The notes under the pieces: generated by a model
What the model saw: the letters and a program-made list of their open reading frames with translations, nothing else
Told to the model about the DNA's origin: nothing
Database searches by the model: none
NCBI GenBank assembly: GCA_938011325.1
Contig: CALLUD010000006.1
Span: 434,001 to 498,000 of the forward strand
Length of the DNA: 64,000 nucleotides
Source: an uncultured Spartobacteria bacterium
Lineage (GTDB): Bacteria; Verrucomicrobiota; Verrucomicrobiia; Chthoniobacterales; JAATET01
Direction of reading: 5' to 3'
Shown here: positions 1 to 11,241 of the stretch, piece after piece
Layout: every line of letters starts with the position of its first letter
Position numbering within the stretch: the first letter of the stretch is position 1
Position numbers and translations under genes: made by a program

Positions 1-262
1 AGATGATCGACGCAGTCGTCCGTCCCGTTTGCGTGGGTTCCGAAAGCGTGCCGAACTGCGGCTGGCGCCGGATGAGAAACTTCAGCTGATATCCGCTGCG
101 GCTCAAACCCTCGAGCGGGATCTCGACAGACTCGCCCTTGTAAACCTGCACGGCGAGGTCGCGAGGTTGCGGAGGGGGCGGAGTCGGAAGGTCGATATCC
201 GCCCACGCGCACACGCAGCCCGTGGCAAGAAATACGGCGACGATGCGCCACCATGGCTTCAT
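1..262 (-). CDS. Secreted protein, 5' part only (runs off left edge)
   Basis: An open frame reads leftward from an ATG at 262 and has no stop before the window edge, so only the first 87 codons are visible. The protein begins MKPWWRIVAVFLATG, a short basic end plus hydrophobic stretch ending near a Cys-Val-Cys-Ala-Trp-Ala run, which looks like a Sec signal peptide, possibly a lipoprotein. The mature part is proline rich (residues 29-33 are Pro-Pro-Pro-Pro-Gln) and then shows a beta-strand pattern with YKGESVEIPLEG and IRRQPQFGTLSEP. That pattern resembles the tandem Ig/cadherin-like repeats of large secreted Verrucomicrobial proteins. The gene diverges from the L,D-transpeptidase at 355, with a strong stem-loop between them. 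Function cannot be assigned from the fragment. Confidence 0.6.
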   Translation of the reverse strand, partial: MKPWWRIVAVFLATGCVCAWADIDLPTPPPPQPRDLAVQVYKGESVEIPLEGLSRSGYQLKFLIRRQPQFGTLSEPTQTGRTTASII

Positions 263-300
263 GAACGAGGGCGGATGCACGCCGGGGAATGTCGTTGAAT

Positions 301-343
301 TGTCGGAATCGAGCAACTATGCGAGTAGTTGTCCTTTCCGACA
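301..343. promoter_or_regulatory. Two-part inverted repeat between divergent genes
   Basis: TGTCGGAA at 301-308 pairs with TTCCGACA at 336-343. Inside it, CAACTA at 314-319 pairs with TAGTTG at 326-331 around a six-base loop. The arms are separated only by small internal loops of 5 and 4 bases, giving one nearly continuous 14-pair stem. It ends 11 bases before the ATG at 355. It could be an operator serving both divergent genes or a hairpin in the leader of the transpeptidase mRNA; the sequence alone does not decide. Confidence 0.5.
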
Positions 344-354
344 AACCCTAAGCG

Positions 355-996
355 ATGCGTTTGACTGCCCGACTTTCCGCCCACTGGATTCTTTTCGTCG
401 CGGCGTTTGCAATCATGCTCGGCCAGGGCTTTGCGCAACCGCGCCCGCCGAAAGTGGATCGGAATGAACGGCAGACCCAGCCGCAGAAAAAGCCGAAGCC
501 CGCTTCGGAACTCATTTCCAAACAGGCGAAGCCAAAGGTCGTCCCGCGCGTTCTGGAGCGGGTGAATCAGGACAACTCCCACGTTTACGTCTCCCTTGGC
601 AAACAGCGCGCCTACCTGATGGTCGGCGACGAAATCGCCATCGACACGCCCGTCTCAACCGGCAAGAAGGCCGGCATGACCCCCAAGGGCAATTTCACCG
701 TGCTCGAGAAGGACAAGGACCACCGGTCGAGCATTTACGGAAACTTCGTGAACCGCCGTGGCGAGGTCGTGCGCGCCGGGGTCAGCACACGCATCGATTC
801 TGCGCCGAGTGGCACCGTCTTTCAGGGAGCGCCGATGTGGTATTTCATGCGCCTCACCTGGCAGGGTGTCGGAATGCACGTAGGCCATCTTCCGGGGTAT
901 CCCGCCTCTCACGGCTGCATTCGCATGCCCGAGGATATCGCCCCGCTCTTCTATGAACGGGTGAAGGTGGGAACGAAGGTCGTCGTCGGCGACTAG
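355..996 (+). CDS. L,D-transpeptidase (YkuD domain), exported
   Basis: Predicted exported L,D-transpeptidase of 213 residues, which would cross-link peptidoglycan or attach proteins to it in the periplasm. Residues 1-27 form a signal peptide ending at an Ala-Gln junction. A basic, Pro/Lys-rich linker covers about 30-65. The YkuD catalytic fold covers about 75-212. The active-site signature SHGCIRMP lies at 185-192, with Cys188 as nucleophile, His186 and Arg190 beside it, and a second conserved His at 175. The TPKGNF and DKDHRSSIYG stretches are also typical. It is a distant paralogue of the pair at 22900-24158 but lacks their lipobox. Its stop codon overlaps that of the convergent gene at 993 in a shared CTAG. 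The fold is certain; the physiological substrate is not. Confidence 0.9.
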   Translation: MRLTARLSAHWILFVAAFAIMLGQGFAQPRPPKVDRNERQTQPQKKPKPASELISKQAKPKVVPRVLERVNQDNSHVYVSLGKQRAYLMVGDEIAIDTPVSTGKKAGMTPKGNFTVLEKDKDHRSSIYGNFVNRRGEVVRAGVSTRIDSAPSGTVFQGAPMWYFMRLTWQGVGMHVGHLPGYPASHGCIRMPEDIAPLFYERVKVGTKVVVGD

Positions 997-1529
997 TTCG
1001 ACTCGGACTGCGCGGGCTCCGGGGTGGGCTCGGGCGTGGCGGCGGGTTTCGTTCCGGACTTCGCCGCGAACTCCTCTTTCAAGCGTCCCTGCATGGCCTC
1101 GATCATCTGCGCACGCTTTGCCTGCATCTCGGAGCACAGCTCCTTCTCGATCTTGCGGCGTTCCTGCCGGTAACGCAGCGCGAAGACCTCCCGCTCATCC
1201 TCATCGAGGTCGAGTTCGAGCTTTTTCAAGGTGTCGCTGATCGCCTTGTCCACCCGGCGACGTTCCTCCTCGGCGCGCGCCTGCCAGGCGCGTCGCTCGC
1301 GATCGCCCATTTCCTTCCAGCGTTTCCAGTTCTCGATGAAGCGCTCCCGGTCCTCCGGGCTCATCTTCTCGAGACGCTTGCGAAACTTGTCGGGAAAGTC
1401 GCCACCCTTGCGGTCTCCATGGTGCCAGTCGCCCGCTGCTTTCCTGTCCTTGGGAGGACCGGGCGGCGGCTCGGCAAAAACCGGAAGCGCGGTCAGTAGG
1501 AGACCGAAGACAAGGAACCGTCCAACCAT
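993..1529 (-). CDS. Small exported helical protein, CpxP/DUF3106-like
   Basis: A 178-residue protein. A signal peptide (residues 1-19, MVGRFLVFGLLLTALPVFA) is followed by a proline/lysine stretch and then a long charged helical region rich in Arg, Glu and Lys. It contains MSPEDRERFIENWKRW, close to the 'MSPEqRerf' repeats of DUF3106 and to CpxP/Spy-like periplasmic proteins. The C-terminal 25 residues are Pro/Glu/Thr rich. The start ATG at 1529 lies 37 bases inside the end of the upstream gene (stop near 1493), so the two are probably translationally coupled. Such pairs, a short anti-sigma-like membrane protein plus a periplasmic sensor, often report envelope stress; that role is inference, as no ECF sigma gene is adjacent. 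Confidence 0.65.
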   Translation of the reverse strand: MVGRFLVFGLLLTALPVFAEPPPGPPKDRKAAGDWHHGDRKGGDFPDKFRKRLEKMSPEDRERFIENWKRWKEMGDRERRAWQARAEEERRRVDKAISDTLKKLELDLDEDEREVFALRYRQERRKIEKELCSEMQAKRAQMIEAMQGRLKEEFAAKSGTKPAATPEPTPEPAQSESN

Positions 1530-1867
1530 ATTGACGACTCGTAATCCGCGAGCAGCAAATCGAGATTTGCGATCGTTTCGAATTCCCCAACAGCAACGGA
1601 AGACTGCGTGTGGGCGGGCTGCATCACCCCGCCAAGGGTGATCAATGCCAGTGCGGCGCATGCTCCCGAGGGGAGAAGATACCGCAACAGCCAGTGCCAG
1701 CCGATCGACCGGGTCTCGGCGGACGCCTCCTCGAGCGCACGCATCACCTTGCGGTGAAAATACGGGGAGGCTTCCACCCGGCGTGCCTTGCCGAGCAGCT
1801 CCCACAGCGCGTGATCCCGAGGATCGTTGGTATCGAATTCTCCCATTTCTATTGGAGGAAACCCCAC
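1493..1867 (-). CDS. Small single-pass membrane protein, anti-sigma-like
   Basis: A 124-residue protein. The N-terminal cytoplasmic part has the pattern HALWELLGKARRVEASPYF followed by HRKVMRAL, as in short Verrucomicrobial membrane proteins annotated as anti-sigma-factor-like. One membrane segment follows at about residues 65-80 (WLLRYLLPSGACAALALITL). The short C-terminal tail ends in an acidic Asp/Leu-rich stretch. There is no zinc-binding HxxxCxxC motif. The reading frame opens at GTG 1867, preceded by GGAGG at a short distance; ATG 1846 is the alternative start and would remove seven residues. The gene overlaps the CpxP-like gene downstream, suggesting a shared job. Function is inferred only from architecture. 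Confidence 0.55.
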   Translation of the reverse strand: MGFPPIEMGEFDTNDPRDHALWELLGKARRVEASPYFHRKVMRALEEASAETRSIGWHWLLRYLLPSGACAALALITLGGVMQPAHTQSSVAVGEFETIANLDLLLADYESSIWLDGSLSSVSY

Positions 1868-1979
1868 TCGCCTCCAGAAGTTCCAATCTTAATTTTCATC
1901 CAACCGCAATCCTGATCCCCTTTTTCGAATTTCCACCCGATCCTCCGGGGATCAAGACGGCGATGAAAATTAAGTGAAA

Positions 1980-4163
<2,184 letters not shown>

Positions 4164-4206
4164 ATAAAGGGTTCGGCAGCTACTCGTTCGCTTCGAAAAA
4201 AGGCCG

Positions 4207-5961
4207 TCAAACTTCCCCCAGCCGCTTCTGAAGGTCAAGGATTTGTTTATGAAGCTCCGCCACCTCTGAAATTCCGGTTTCGGGCGCCCGCATCTTCGCC
4301 TGCAACGCGGCGATCCTTCCCTGAATCTGCCGGGCCCGGAGTCCACGCCACGCTTCCTTGACGAGGGACACGGCATCCGCCGGCGCCTTTCCCAGCCGCA
4401 AACCCGCCAGCGCCCGCTCCTCCGGAGCCGGCAAGCTCGCGACAAACGCGGAAAATGCCGCCGGCTCCTCCAGAGCGACCCCCGCCCCGGCCAGCTTGTC
4501 CACCAGGGCAAACTCCGCGCCAAAATCCGCCGCCGGCGTCTCCTGGGCGCGAATCCACTCGCGAGCAGCCGGCGATACAATCGCCAGCCGGCAGAGCAAT
4601 CGCGCCGCCTCGGAAAGCTCGATGGCCTCCACTTCGGCGGGCGCCTCGTCGTCGGGCGCCCGGTCGGTGTCCGGCCGCGGCGCCTTTCGCAGCAATTCCT
4701 CGAAGGCCGATTCCGTCAGCTCCAGCCGGGCCCGCAGGCGCGCTCCAATCGTCTCGCGCAACACGCGATCGTCAACAAGCCGCAGAAACCCGGTCGCGCG
4801 CCGCGCCAGGGAGGCGCGTTGCTGGGGCGAGGCCCCGGGGGGGAGGTTTGCATCCACGAGGTCATCGAAAAAATCGACAGCCCGGTCGAGCACGTCACGC
4901 AACGCACCCGCCCCCTGCTCGCGAATCAGCGAGTCCGGATCCTGCCCGGCGGGCATCCGGGCGACCTTCACCGCGATGCCAACGCTCAGCAGCGCCGGCA
5001 GCGATCGCTCCACGGCGGTGCGGCCCGCGGCATCCGAGTCGAAGCACATCACTGCGGACTCCGCGAATCGCCTCAACAACCGCGCCTGCTGGGCGGTGAA
5101 CGCCGTTCCCTGCGGTGCGGTCACGTTCTCGATTCCCGCCTCGAACATCGAAATCAGATCGAGTTGCCCCTCGCAAACGATCGCCTCGTTCGCGGCAAGG
5201 ATCGCGCGCTTCGATTTGTGCAGACCAAAGAGCACGCGTCCCTTTGTGAAGAGCGGCGTCTCGGGCGAGTTCACGTATTTGGCGGGATCGTTGCCGAGCG
5301 TGCGCCCGCTGAAGGCGATCACCTCGCCGTAGTCGTTGCAGATCGGAAACATCACGCGATTGCGAAACCGGTCGTAAACGCCGTCGCCACGGTCACGCGT
5401 CAGCACGAGGCCGCCCCGGCTGAGTTCGGCCTCGGAATAGCCCTTTTCGCAAGCCCATTGGGAGAGCGCGCTCCAGTCATCGGGCGCAAAGCCAATCTGC
5501 CAGCGCGTGGCGATCTCGCCATTGATGCCGCGGCTCTTCAAATACTCGCGCGCGTTCGCCGCGAGCGGGCGTTTCATGAGGTTCCAGTGGAACCACTCCG
5601 CCGCATCGCGGTGCAACGCGAGCAGCCGGTCCCGTTCGCTCCGCCGCTTCTGATCCTCCGGCGACTCCTCCTCGATGGAAATTCCCGCCCGCGCCGCGAG
5701 ACGCCGCACCGCGGTCGCGAAGTCCACATTTTCGTAGTCCATCACGAACCGGAAGACGGACCCGCCCGCGCCGCAGCCGAAGCATTTGAAGATCTGCCGC
5801 GCCGGATTCACCTGAAACGACGGCGTCTTCTCGTGATGAAACGGGCACAGCGCCTTCCACGCCGACCCCGAGCGCTTCAGCTGGATGTAGGAGCCCACCA
5901 CGTCCACGATGTCGCTGGCGGCGGCAACCTGCTGGATCGTTTCTTCGGAGATGCGGGGCAT
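4207..5961 (-). CDS. dnaG: DNA primase DnaG
   Basis: DNA primase of 584 residues that makes RNA primers at the replication fork. The CHC2 zinc-binding domain is at the N-terminus: Cys39, His42, Cys60 and Cys63, in CPFHHEKTPSF and CFGCGAGG. The core primase domain follows, then a TOPRIM domain with the acidic residues of EGQLDL (264-269) and DSDAAG (308-313). Many primases read EGYMD at the first site; here it is EGQLD. The C-terminal helicase-binding region (about 430-584) is divergent and helical. It lies upstream of rpoD with 43 bases between them, so the two are probably cotranscribed. The ATG at 5961 is well placed and diverges from the NfeD-type gene at 6021 across 59 bases. Confidence 0.97.
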   Translation of the reverse strand: MPRISEETIQQVAAASDIVDVVGSYIQLKRSGSAWKALCPFHHEKTPSFQVNPARQIFKCFGCGAGGSVFRFVMDYENVDFATAVRRLAARAGISIEEESPEDQKRRSERDRLLALHRDAAEWFHWNLMKRPLAANAREYLKSRGINGEIATRWQIGFAPDDWSALSQWACEKGYSEAELSRGGLVLTRDRGDGVYDRFRNRVMFPICNDYGEVIAFSGRTLGNDPAKYVNSPETPLFTKGRVLFGLHKSKRAILAANEAIVCEGQLDLISMFEAGIENVTAPQGTAFTAQQARLLRRFAESAVMCFDSDAAGRTAVERSLPALLSVGIAVKVARMPAGQDPDSLIREQGAGALRDVLDRAVDFFDDLVDANLPPGASPQQRASLARRATGFLRLVDDRVLRETIGARLRARLELTESAFEELLRKAPRPDTDRAPDDEAPAEVEAIELSEAARLLCRLAIVSPAAREWIRAQETPAADFGAEFALVDKLAGAGVALEEPAAFSAFVASLPAPEERALAGLRLGKAPADAVSLVKEAWRGLRARQIQGRIAALQAKMRAPETGISEVAELHKQILDLQKRLGEV

Positions 5962-6020
5962 GGCGTTGAACTGCGGAAGCGATGGCAGTATTGAACAAGA
6001 GGCAACAAAGGAAACGAAGA

Positions 6021-7463
6021 ATGATGAATCTCCTCCGCACCTTCCTCCTTTCCTTTGTTTTCGCCGCGGTCGTCTGCCCGAGTGCCTTCTGCGAAGGCAT
6101 CGAAGAAGGCGACGTCGTCGTGGTGCCGCTGAGCGGCGAAGTCAACCCTGCACAGGCGATTTTTCTTCGCCGCATCCTGAAGGAGGCCGAAACGGCAAAG
6201 GCCGGGGCATTCATCATCGACATGGATACGCCCGGCGGACGTCTCGACGCGGCGGTCGACATCCTCCAGTTGCTGCTCAAGGCGAACATCCCCACCTATA
6301 CGTGGGTCAATGACGACGCGGGCAGCGCGGGCGCCCTCATCGCTCTCGGGAGCGACCACATTTACATGGCGCCGGTCAGCGCGATCGGTGCGGCGGCACC
6401 GGTGAGCGGCGAAGGCATGGACCTCGCCGAGACGATGAAATCGAAGGTCGTCTCGTATTTCTCCGGCTACTTCCGCAGCGCCGCCGAAGCCAAGGGCCGC
6501 AATCCCGAACTCGCCGAAGCCTTCATCGACAGCGAAAAGGAATTCAAGGTCGGCGACGAAGTCATCAGTCCCGCCGGATCGCTGCTCACGCTCAGCGCGC
6601 AGGAGGCGACGCGGAAATTCGACGACAAGCCGCTGCTTGCGGACGGCATCGCCGGCAGCGTCGAACAATTGAAGAGCGAGGCGAAGCTGACCGGCCCGAC
6701 CGTCGTCATCGAGCCGAGCGGCTTCGAGCGGCTTGCCTTGTGGATCACGACGCTGGCGCCGTTCCTCATGTTTGCGGGGATCGCGGCGGCGTATCTGGAA
6801 TTCAAGACGCCCGGCTTCGGTGTGGCGGGAGTGGTTTCGATCCTGTGCTTCGCGATCTACTTTTTCGGCCATTACATCGCGGGGCTCACCGGTTTCGAAA
6901 CACCCGCGGTCTTCCTGCTCGGCGCACTGCTCGTCCTCGTGGAAGTCTTGTTTTTCCCGGGCGTGATGTTCGTCGCCGCCCTCGGGGTGGCCTTGATGCT
7001 GGGCGCTCTGCTCTTTGCGATGATCGACCAGTTTCCCGGTGAACCGGTCATTCCGAGTGCCGAGGCATTCGCGGTGCCGGCACTGAATCTCGCCCTCGCG
7101 ATCGCGCTTTCCGTGATCGCAATCGCCCTGCTCTCCCGCTTCTTTCCGAACCTGCCCATTTTCCGGCGGCTCATCCTCGCCACCAGCTCGCCATCCGGCG
7201 CTTCGCTCACCACCGGGCACGATTCCCAGCCCGCCATTCGCGCAGGCGACCGGGGCGTGGCGCACACTGCGCTCCGCCCGGCGGGCAAGGCGCTCATTGG
7301 TTCGACGCTCGTCGATGTGGTCACGACCGGAGATTTCCTTCCCGCGGAAACCCCCGTCGTGATCTGCACGGTGGAAGGCAATCGGGTGGTGGTCGAACAG
7401 GCCGTCGAAGAGGAAGCGAGGGCATCCGGCCCGTCGGAAAACGAGCGGCACCAAACCGCGTGA
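6021..7463 (+). CDS. NfeD-type membrane-bound serine protease (ClpP class)
   Basis: A membrane protein of 480 residues. It has a signal peptide, a ClpP/crotonase-like protease domain (about residues 30-230), four to five membrane segments (about 235-375) and a C-terminal OB-fold NfeD domain (about 390-460). The protease part shows IDMDTPGG and the serine nucleophile region DAGSAGALIAL, with a later Lys in AEAKGRNPE that could complete a Ser-Lys dyad. Long NfeD proteins are thought to work with stomatin/SPFH partners on membrane quality control; no stomatin gene is adjacent here. The frame opens at 5982, but the ATG at 6021 has AAAGGAAACGAAG just upstream and starts directly at the signal peptide, so it is preferred. 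Confidence 0.88.
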   Translation: MMNLLRTFLLSFVFAAVVCPSAFCEGIEEGDVVVVPLSGEVNPAQAIFLRRILKEAETAKAGAFIIDMDTPGGRLDAAVDILQLLLKANIPTYTWVNDDAGSAGALIALGSDHIYMAPVSAIGAAAPVSGEGMDLAETMKSKVVSYFSGYFRSAAEAKGRNPELAEAFIDSEKEFKVGDEVISPAGSLLTLSAQEATRKFDDKPLLADGIAGSVEQLKSEAKLTGPTVVIEPSGFERLALWITTLAPFLMFAGIAAAYLEFKTPGFGVAGVVSILCFAIYFFGHYIAGLTGFETPAVFLLGALLVLVEVLFFPGVMFVAALGVALMLGALLFAMIDQFPGEPVIPSAEAFAVPALNLALAIALSVIAIALLSRFFPNLPIFRRLILATSSPSGASLTTGHDSQPAIRAGDRGVAHTALRPAGKALIGSTLVDVVTTGDFLPAETPVVICTVEGNRVVVEQAVEEEARASGPSENERHQTA

Positions 7464-7472
7464 GCGAAGATT

Positions 7473-7506
7473 GCGCCGCCAGCCGGCGCGGCGTTCTTGA
7501 GTTTTT
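7473..7506 (+). terminator. Probable terminator after the NfeD-type gene
   Basis: GCGCCG (7473-7478) pairs with CGGCGC (7484-7489) across a five-base loop, followed within 17 bases by a GTTTTTG run. It sits in the 73-base gap before the next plus-strand gene. The stem is short and the T run is displaced, so strength is uncertain. Confidence 0.4.
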
Positions 7507-7536
7507 GTCGCGAACCCGCGATTCTCAGATTCCCCC

Positions 7537-9120
7537 ATGCCGATCCATCGCAAGAAGCGAAGAAGTCATTATCTCCCCGCACCGCTGCTGCTCACGATGG
7601 CATTTTTCGAGGGCGCCGCGGTCATGGCCTGTGAGCTTCTCGGCGCCAAGCTCACCGCCCCCTACTTTGGCAGTTCCATCTACGTCTGGGCCGCCGTGCT
7701 CGGAATCACCCTCACCGCCCTGATGAGCGGCTACTACCTCGGAGGATATCTCTCCGAGAAGATCGACAAACCGCAGCTCCTGCCGATCGTGCTGTCGATC
7801 GCCGGCGGCCTGCTCACCATCATGCCGTTCACGAGCCAGCTCGTGATGCGTGCAACGATCGACCTGAGTGTGCAGCTCGGCGCCACGCTCGCGCTCTCGT
7901 GCTTCATGCTGCCGCCGCTTCTCTTCATGGGAATGTCGTCGCCGATCATCATCAACCTCCTCAACCGGCGCGTGGAAACCTCCGGAAAAACCGCCGGCTC
8001 GGTTTACGCGATCTCGACCCTCGGCGGCATTCTCTCGACGTTCCTCATGGGCTTCTCGTTGATGCCCCGGTTCGGCCTGCGCCTGCCCGCGCTGATCTTT
8101 GGATCGATCCTGATCATCCTCTGCATGATTCCCCTGATCCGGGGCCGGAAGATCGCCTACGCCTCCATTTCGTTGATCTTCCTGATCATCGCGATTGGCA
8201 GCCTGTTCATTGGCAATCGCACGAGCACCGACACCGTGAAGATCCTCGACATCTCGGAGGGCGTGCTGGGCCAGATCAAGGTCGTCGATCTCAAACGCAC
8301 GGAAGACGGGCAGGAGAAAACCCGTCGGGTTCTTCTCGTGAACAACATCCTCCAGACCGGCATGGATCTCGACGACCCGACACTCTCGCAATCGAGCTAC
8401 ATCCTCGCCTACGCCGCGGCGGCGAGCATCTTTCCAAAGGGCAGCAAGGCCCTGGTGCTGGGGCTCGGCGGCGGTGCGCTCGTGCGGCACTTCGAAAAAT
8501 TCGGCTTCGACATCGCGGCGGTCGAGATCGACCCGCGTATTCGCGACGCCGCGATGCGGCATTTCCAGATCAGCCCGAAGATGTCCGTCACGATCGACGA
8601 CGCGCGCCATTTCCTGAATCAGTCGAACGATCAATACGACCTCATCGCGCTCGACCTCTTCCTCAGCGAATCGCTGCCCGCCGAGGTGCTCAGCCTCGAG
8701 GGATTGTTGGAGGCGAAGCGAAACCTGAAACCCGACGGCGTCCTGGCGATCAATTTTCCAAACGACCCCCGCACGCCGGAAGGCCGCCTCACCCGCTCCT
8801 TCATTCACACGCTGCGGAAGGCCGGCTTCCAGGTGAAGTGCCTGCTCACTCCGGAGAAGATGAACGCCCTCATCCTCGCCAGCCCGGAGGGCCGCGATTT
8901 CTCCTCCGTTGATTACACCGAAGGCAATCTCACGCTCCGGAACCTCGAGAAACTCTTCCTCGATCTGGACGCCATCGACTTCTCCGACGCGGTCGTTCTC
9001 GACGACGCGCACTCGCAATTCGAAACGCTGCACGCAAATGGCGCGCTCGAATGGCGAAACTCCGCGCGCCAGCAGGTGAAGCGATTGTTCGTCGACGGGA
9101 ACCTGAAAATGGTCCAGTAG
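7537..9120 (+). CDS. Membrane-fused spermidine synthase-like protein
   Basis: A 527-residue fusion. Residues 1 to about 225 hold seven or eight hydrophobic segments of the kind found in membrane-fused polyamine synthases. From about 240 there is a spermidine-synthase-type Rossmann domain with LGLGGGALVRHF, AVEIDPRIRD and DDARHFLN, the usual decarboxy-SAM/SAM binding and acidic motifs, and DLIALDLFLSE. The family is annotated as fused MFS/spermidine synthase. Its members may transfer aminopropyl groups at the membrane, but many have no proven activity. No speD or other polyamine gene is nearby. It ends four bases before the convergent M13 peptidase gene. Confidence 0.85.
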   Translation: MPIHRKKRRSHYLPAPLLLTMAFFEGAAVMACELLGAKLTAPYFGSSIYVWAAVLGITLTALMSGYYLGGYLSEKIDKPQLLPIVLSIAGGLLTIMPFTSQLVMRATIDLSVQLGATLALSCFMLPPLLFMGMSSPIIINLLNRRVETSGKTAGSVYAISTLGGILSTFLMGFSLMPRFGLRLPALIFGSILIILCMIPLIRGRKIAYASISLIFLIIAIGSLFIGNRTSTDTVKILDISEGVLGQIKVVDLKRTEDGQEKTRRVLLVNNILQTGMDLDDPTLSQSSYILAYAAAASIFPKGSKALVLGLGGGALVRHFEKFGFDIAAVEIDPRIRDAAMRHFQISPKMSVTIDDARHFLNQSNDQYDLIALDLFLSESLPAEVLSLEGLLEAKRNLKPDGVLAINFPNDPRTPEGRLTRSFIHTLRKAGFQVKCLLTPEKMNALILASPEGRDFSSVDYTEGNLTLRNLEKLFLDLDAIDFSDAVVLDDAHSQFETLHANGALEWRNSARQQVKRLFVDGNLKMVQ

Positions 9121-9124
9121 CGGG

Positions 9125-11152
9125 TTACCAGATTTCCACCCGCTCGTCGTCGCGGCGCTTCATTTTCGCATCCGGCGGTGCGCCAAACGCCTCGAAGAAC
9201 TCCGGCAGGTTCGCCAGCGTGCCCATCACTCGATACTGCGGCGGCGAATGCGGGTCCGTCTTCAATCGCAGCTTCATCTCCTCGTCGCGCTGGTTCGTGC
9301 GCCAGACCTGCGCAAACGACAGGAAGAACCGCTGACGCCAGTCGAAGCCGTCGATCTTCGGCGGCTCCGGCTTGCCTTCGAGCGACTTTCGCAGCGCCGC
9401 CTCCGCAATCTTCAACCCGCCGAGATCGGCAATGTTTTCGCCGGCGGTGAGGCGACCGTCGATGTTCAGTCCGTCGATCACCGTGTAGCCGTCAAACTGG
9501 TCAATGATCGCCTGCGATCGCGCCTCGAAGTTTCTCAAATCCTCCTCGGTCCACCAATTGCGCAGGTTTCCGTCCGCGTCGAACTTCCGCCCCGAGTCGT
9601 CGAACCCGTGCGTCATCTCGTGCCCGATCACGGAGCCGATTCCGCCGTAGTTCACCGCATCGTCCGCCTTCGGATCAAAGAATGGCGGCTGGAGAATGCC
9701 CGCCGGGAATACAATCTCATTCATCGACGCGTTGTAGTAGGCGTTCACCGTCGGCGGGGTCATGTGCCACTCGTCGCGATCGACCGGCTTGCCGATCTTC
9801 GCGAGGTCCCGGTGAAATTCGAACGCGTTCGCGCGAAAGACGTTCTCGACGTAGGAGTCACGATTGATTTCCAGCCCGCTGTAGTCGCGCCATTTGTCGG
9901 GATAGCCGATCTTCACGCGAAAGCCGTCGAGTTTCCGGAGCGCTGCCTGCTTCGTTTCATCGCTCATCCAGTCCAGTTCCTTGATTCGGTCGCGCAGGGC
10001 CTCGCGCAGGTTCTCGACAAGTTCCAGCGCCTGCTTCTTCGCCTCGGAGCTGAAATTCTCCCTCACATAAAGCTGCCCCACGGCTTCTCCGATGCAGTCG
10101 TCCACCGTGGTCATCACGCGTTTCCAGCGCGGCTTCAGCTCCTCAACGCCGGTGAGCTCGCGTCCGTAAAAGTCGAATGACTCATCGACGAATGCCCTGC
10201 CGAGATACGGCGCTGCGGCGGAGACGAGATGCCAGCGAAGATACGTCTTCCAATCCTCCAGCGACACCTCCTGCACCGCCTTGCTCAAAGCGGAGAAAAA
10301 CTCGGGCTGCGCGACATTCACCTCCGGTGGCGCGTCGATTTTCAACTCGGCAAGAAAGGCGCCCCAGTCGAAACCTGGCATCAACTTCCGCACCTCGTCG
10401 AAGGTCATCTTGTGATACGTCGCGTCGGGGTCGCGGCACAGCACCTTCGACATCGACGCCTCCGCAAGCCGCGTCTCGAAATCGAGAATGGTCCGCGCCT
10501 TTGCCTGCGGATCCTCTTCACCAATCAGCGCCAGCATCTTCGCGATGTGCTCGACGTAGGCGGCCCGCAGATTCCTCGAGTCCTCGTCGTCGTTGAGGTA
10601 GTAGTCGCGGTCCGGCAGCCCGAGTCCGCCCTGCCAGCAGATGCCAATCACCGACTCGCTGTCCTTCGCATCCTGGTCCGAGCCGAAATAAAATCCCGCA
10701 GTCGCACCCAGCTCCATCCATCGCGCCAGCGCGGCGGCAAGATCACTGGTGTTCTTGATCGCGGCCACGCGCTTCAGCTCCGGCTCGATTGGTTGAATCC
10801 CCGCCTTCTCGATGGCCGCCTCGTCCATTCCCGAGGCGTAGAAGTCGCCCACCATCTGCGTCGGACTCCCCTTCGGCGCGTCCTTGGTGGCTGCGGCCTC
10901 CTCCATGATTCGATGGAGTGCGGCGTTGTTTCGCTCGGCGAGCTCGGTAAACGCTCCCCACGAACTGTAATCGGCGGGAATCGGATGGTTCTTCAGCCAG
11001 CCGCCGTTCGCGTATTGGTAGAAGTTCTCCCACGGCTTCACCGAAAAATCCATGTTCGCCGGATCGATCGGCTTTTCCTGAGGCTTGACCTCGATTTCGC
11101 CGGCAAAGGCGACGGGAAGAACGGCACAACAGAGGAACGCAACAACGCGCAT
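9125..11152 (-). CDS. M13-family zinc metallopeptidase (PepO/neprilysin-like), exported
   Basis: A 675-residue neprilysin-family endopeptidase with a signal peptide (MRVVAFLCCAVLPVAFAG). The N-terminal M13 domain (about 35-410) begins with VKPWENFYQYANGGWL. The catalytic domain contains NAYYNASMNEIVFPAGI (substrate binding), HEMTHGFD (HExxH zinc ligands and catalytic Glu) and ENIADLGGL (third zinc ligand Glu and Asp). All key residues are present. It probably trims small peptides in the periplasm. The frame is open to 11260, overlapping argG on the other strand; the ATG at 11152 directly precedes the signal peptide and leaves an 89-base divergent promoter region. ATG 11164 is the alternative. 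Confidence 0.93.
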   Translation of the reverse strand: MRVVAFLCCAVLPVAFAGEIEVKPQEKPIDPANMDFSVKPWENFYQYANGGWLKNHPIPADYSSWGAFTELAERNNAALHRIMEEAAATKDAPKGSPTQMVGDFYASGMDEAAIEKAGIQPIEPELKRVAAIKNTSDLAAALARWMELGATAGFYFGSDQDAKDSESVIGICWQGGLGLPDRDYYLNDDEDSRNLRAAYVEHIAKMLALIGEEDPQAKARTILDFETRLAEASMSKVLCRDPDATYHKMTFDEVRKLMPGFDWGAFLAELKIDAPPEVNVAQPEFFSALSKAVQEVSLEDWKTYLRWHLVSAAAPYLGRAFVDESFDFYGRELTGVEELKPRWKRVMTTVDDCIGEAVGQLYVRENFSSEAKKQALELVENLREALRDRIKELDWMSDETKQAALRKLDGFRVKIGYPDKWRDYSGLEINRDSYVENVFRANAFEFHRDLAKIGKPVDRDEWHMTPPTVNAYYNASMNEIVFPAGILQPPFFDPKADDAVNYGGIGSVIGHEMTHGFDDSGRKFDADGNLRNWWTEEDLRNFEARSQAIIDQFDGYTVIDGLNIDGRLTAGENIADLGGLKIAEAALRKSLEGKPEPPKIDGFDWRQRFFLSFAQVWRTNQRDEEMKLRLKTDPHSPPQYRVMGTLANLPEFFEAFGAPPDAKMKRRDDERVEIW

Positions 11153-11241
11153 CGCCGGGAACATAGCCCGGGCGGCCAAACTGCCAAACAATTCTGCTTT
11201 TCCTCCGCGCGCTTCGTGTGCTCTGTGGAAGACTGCTCGAA

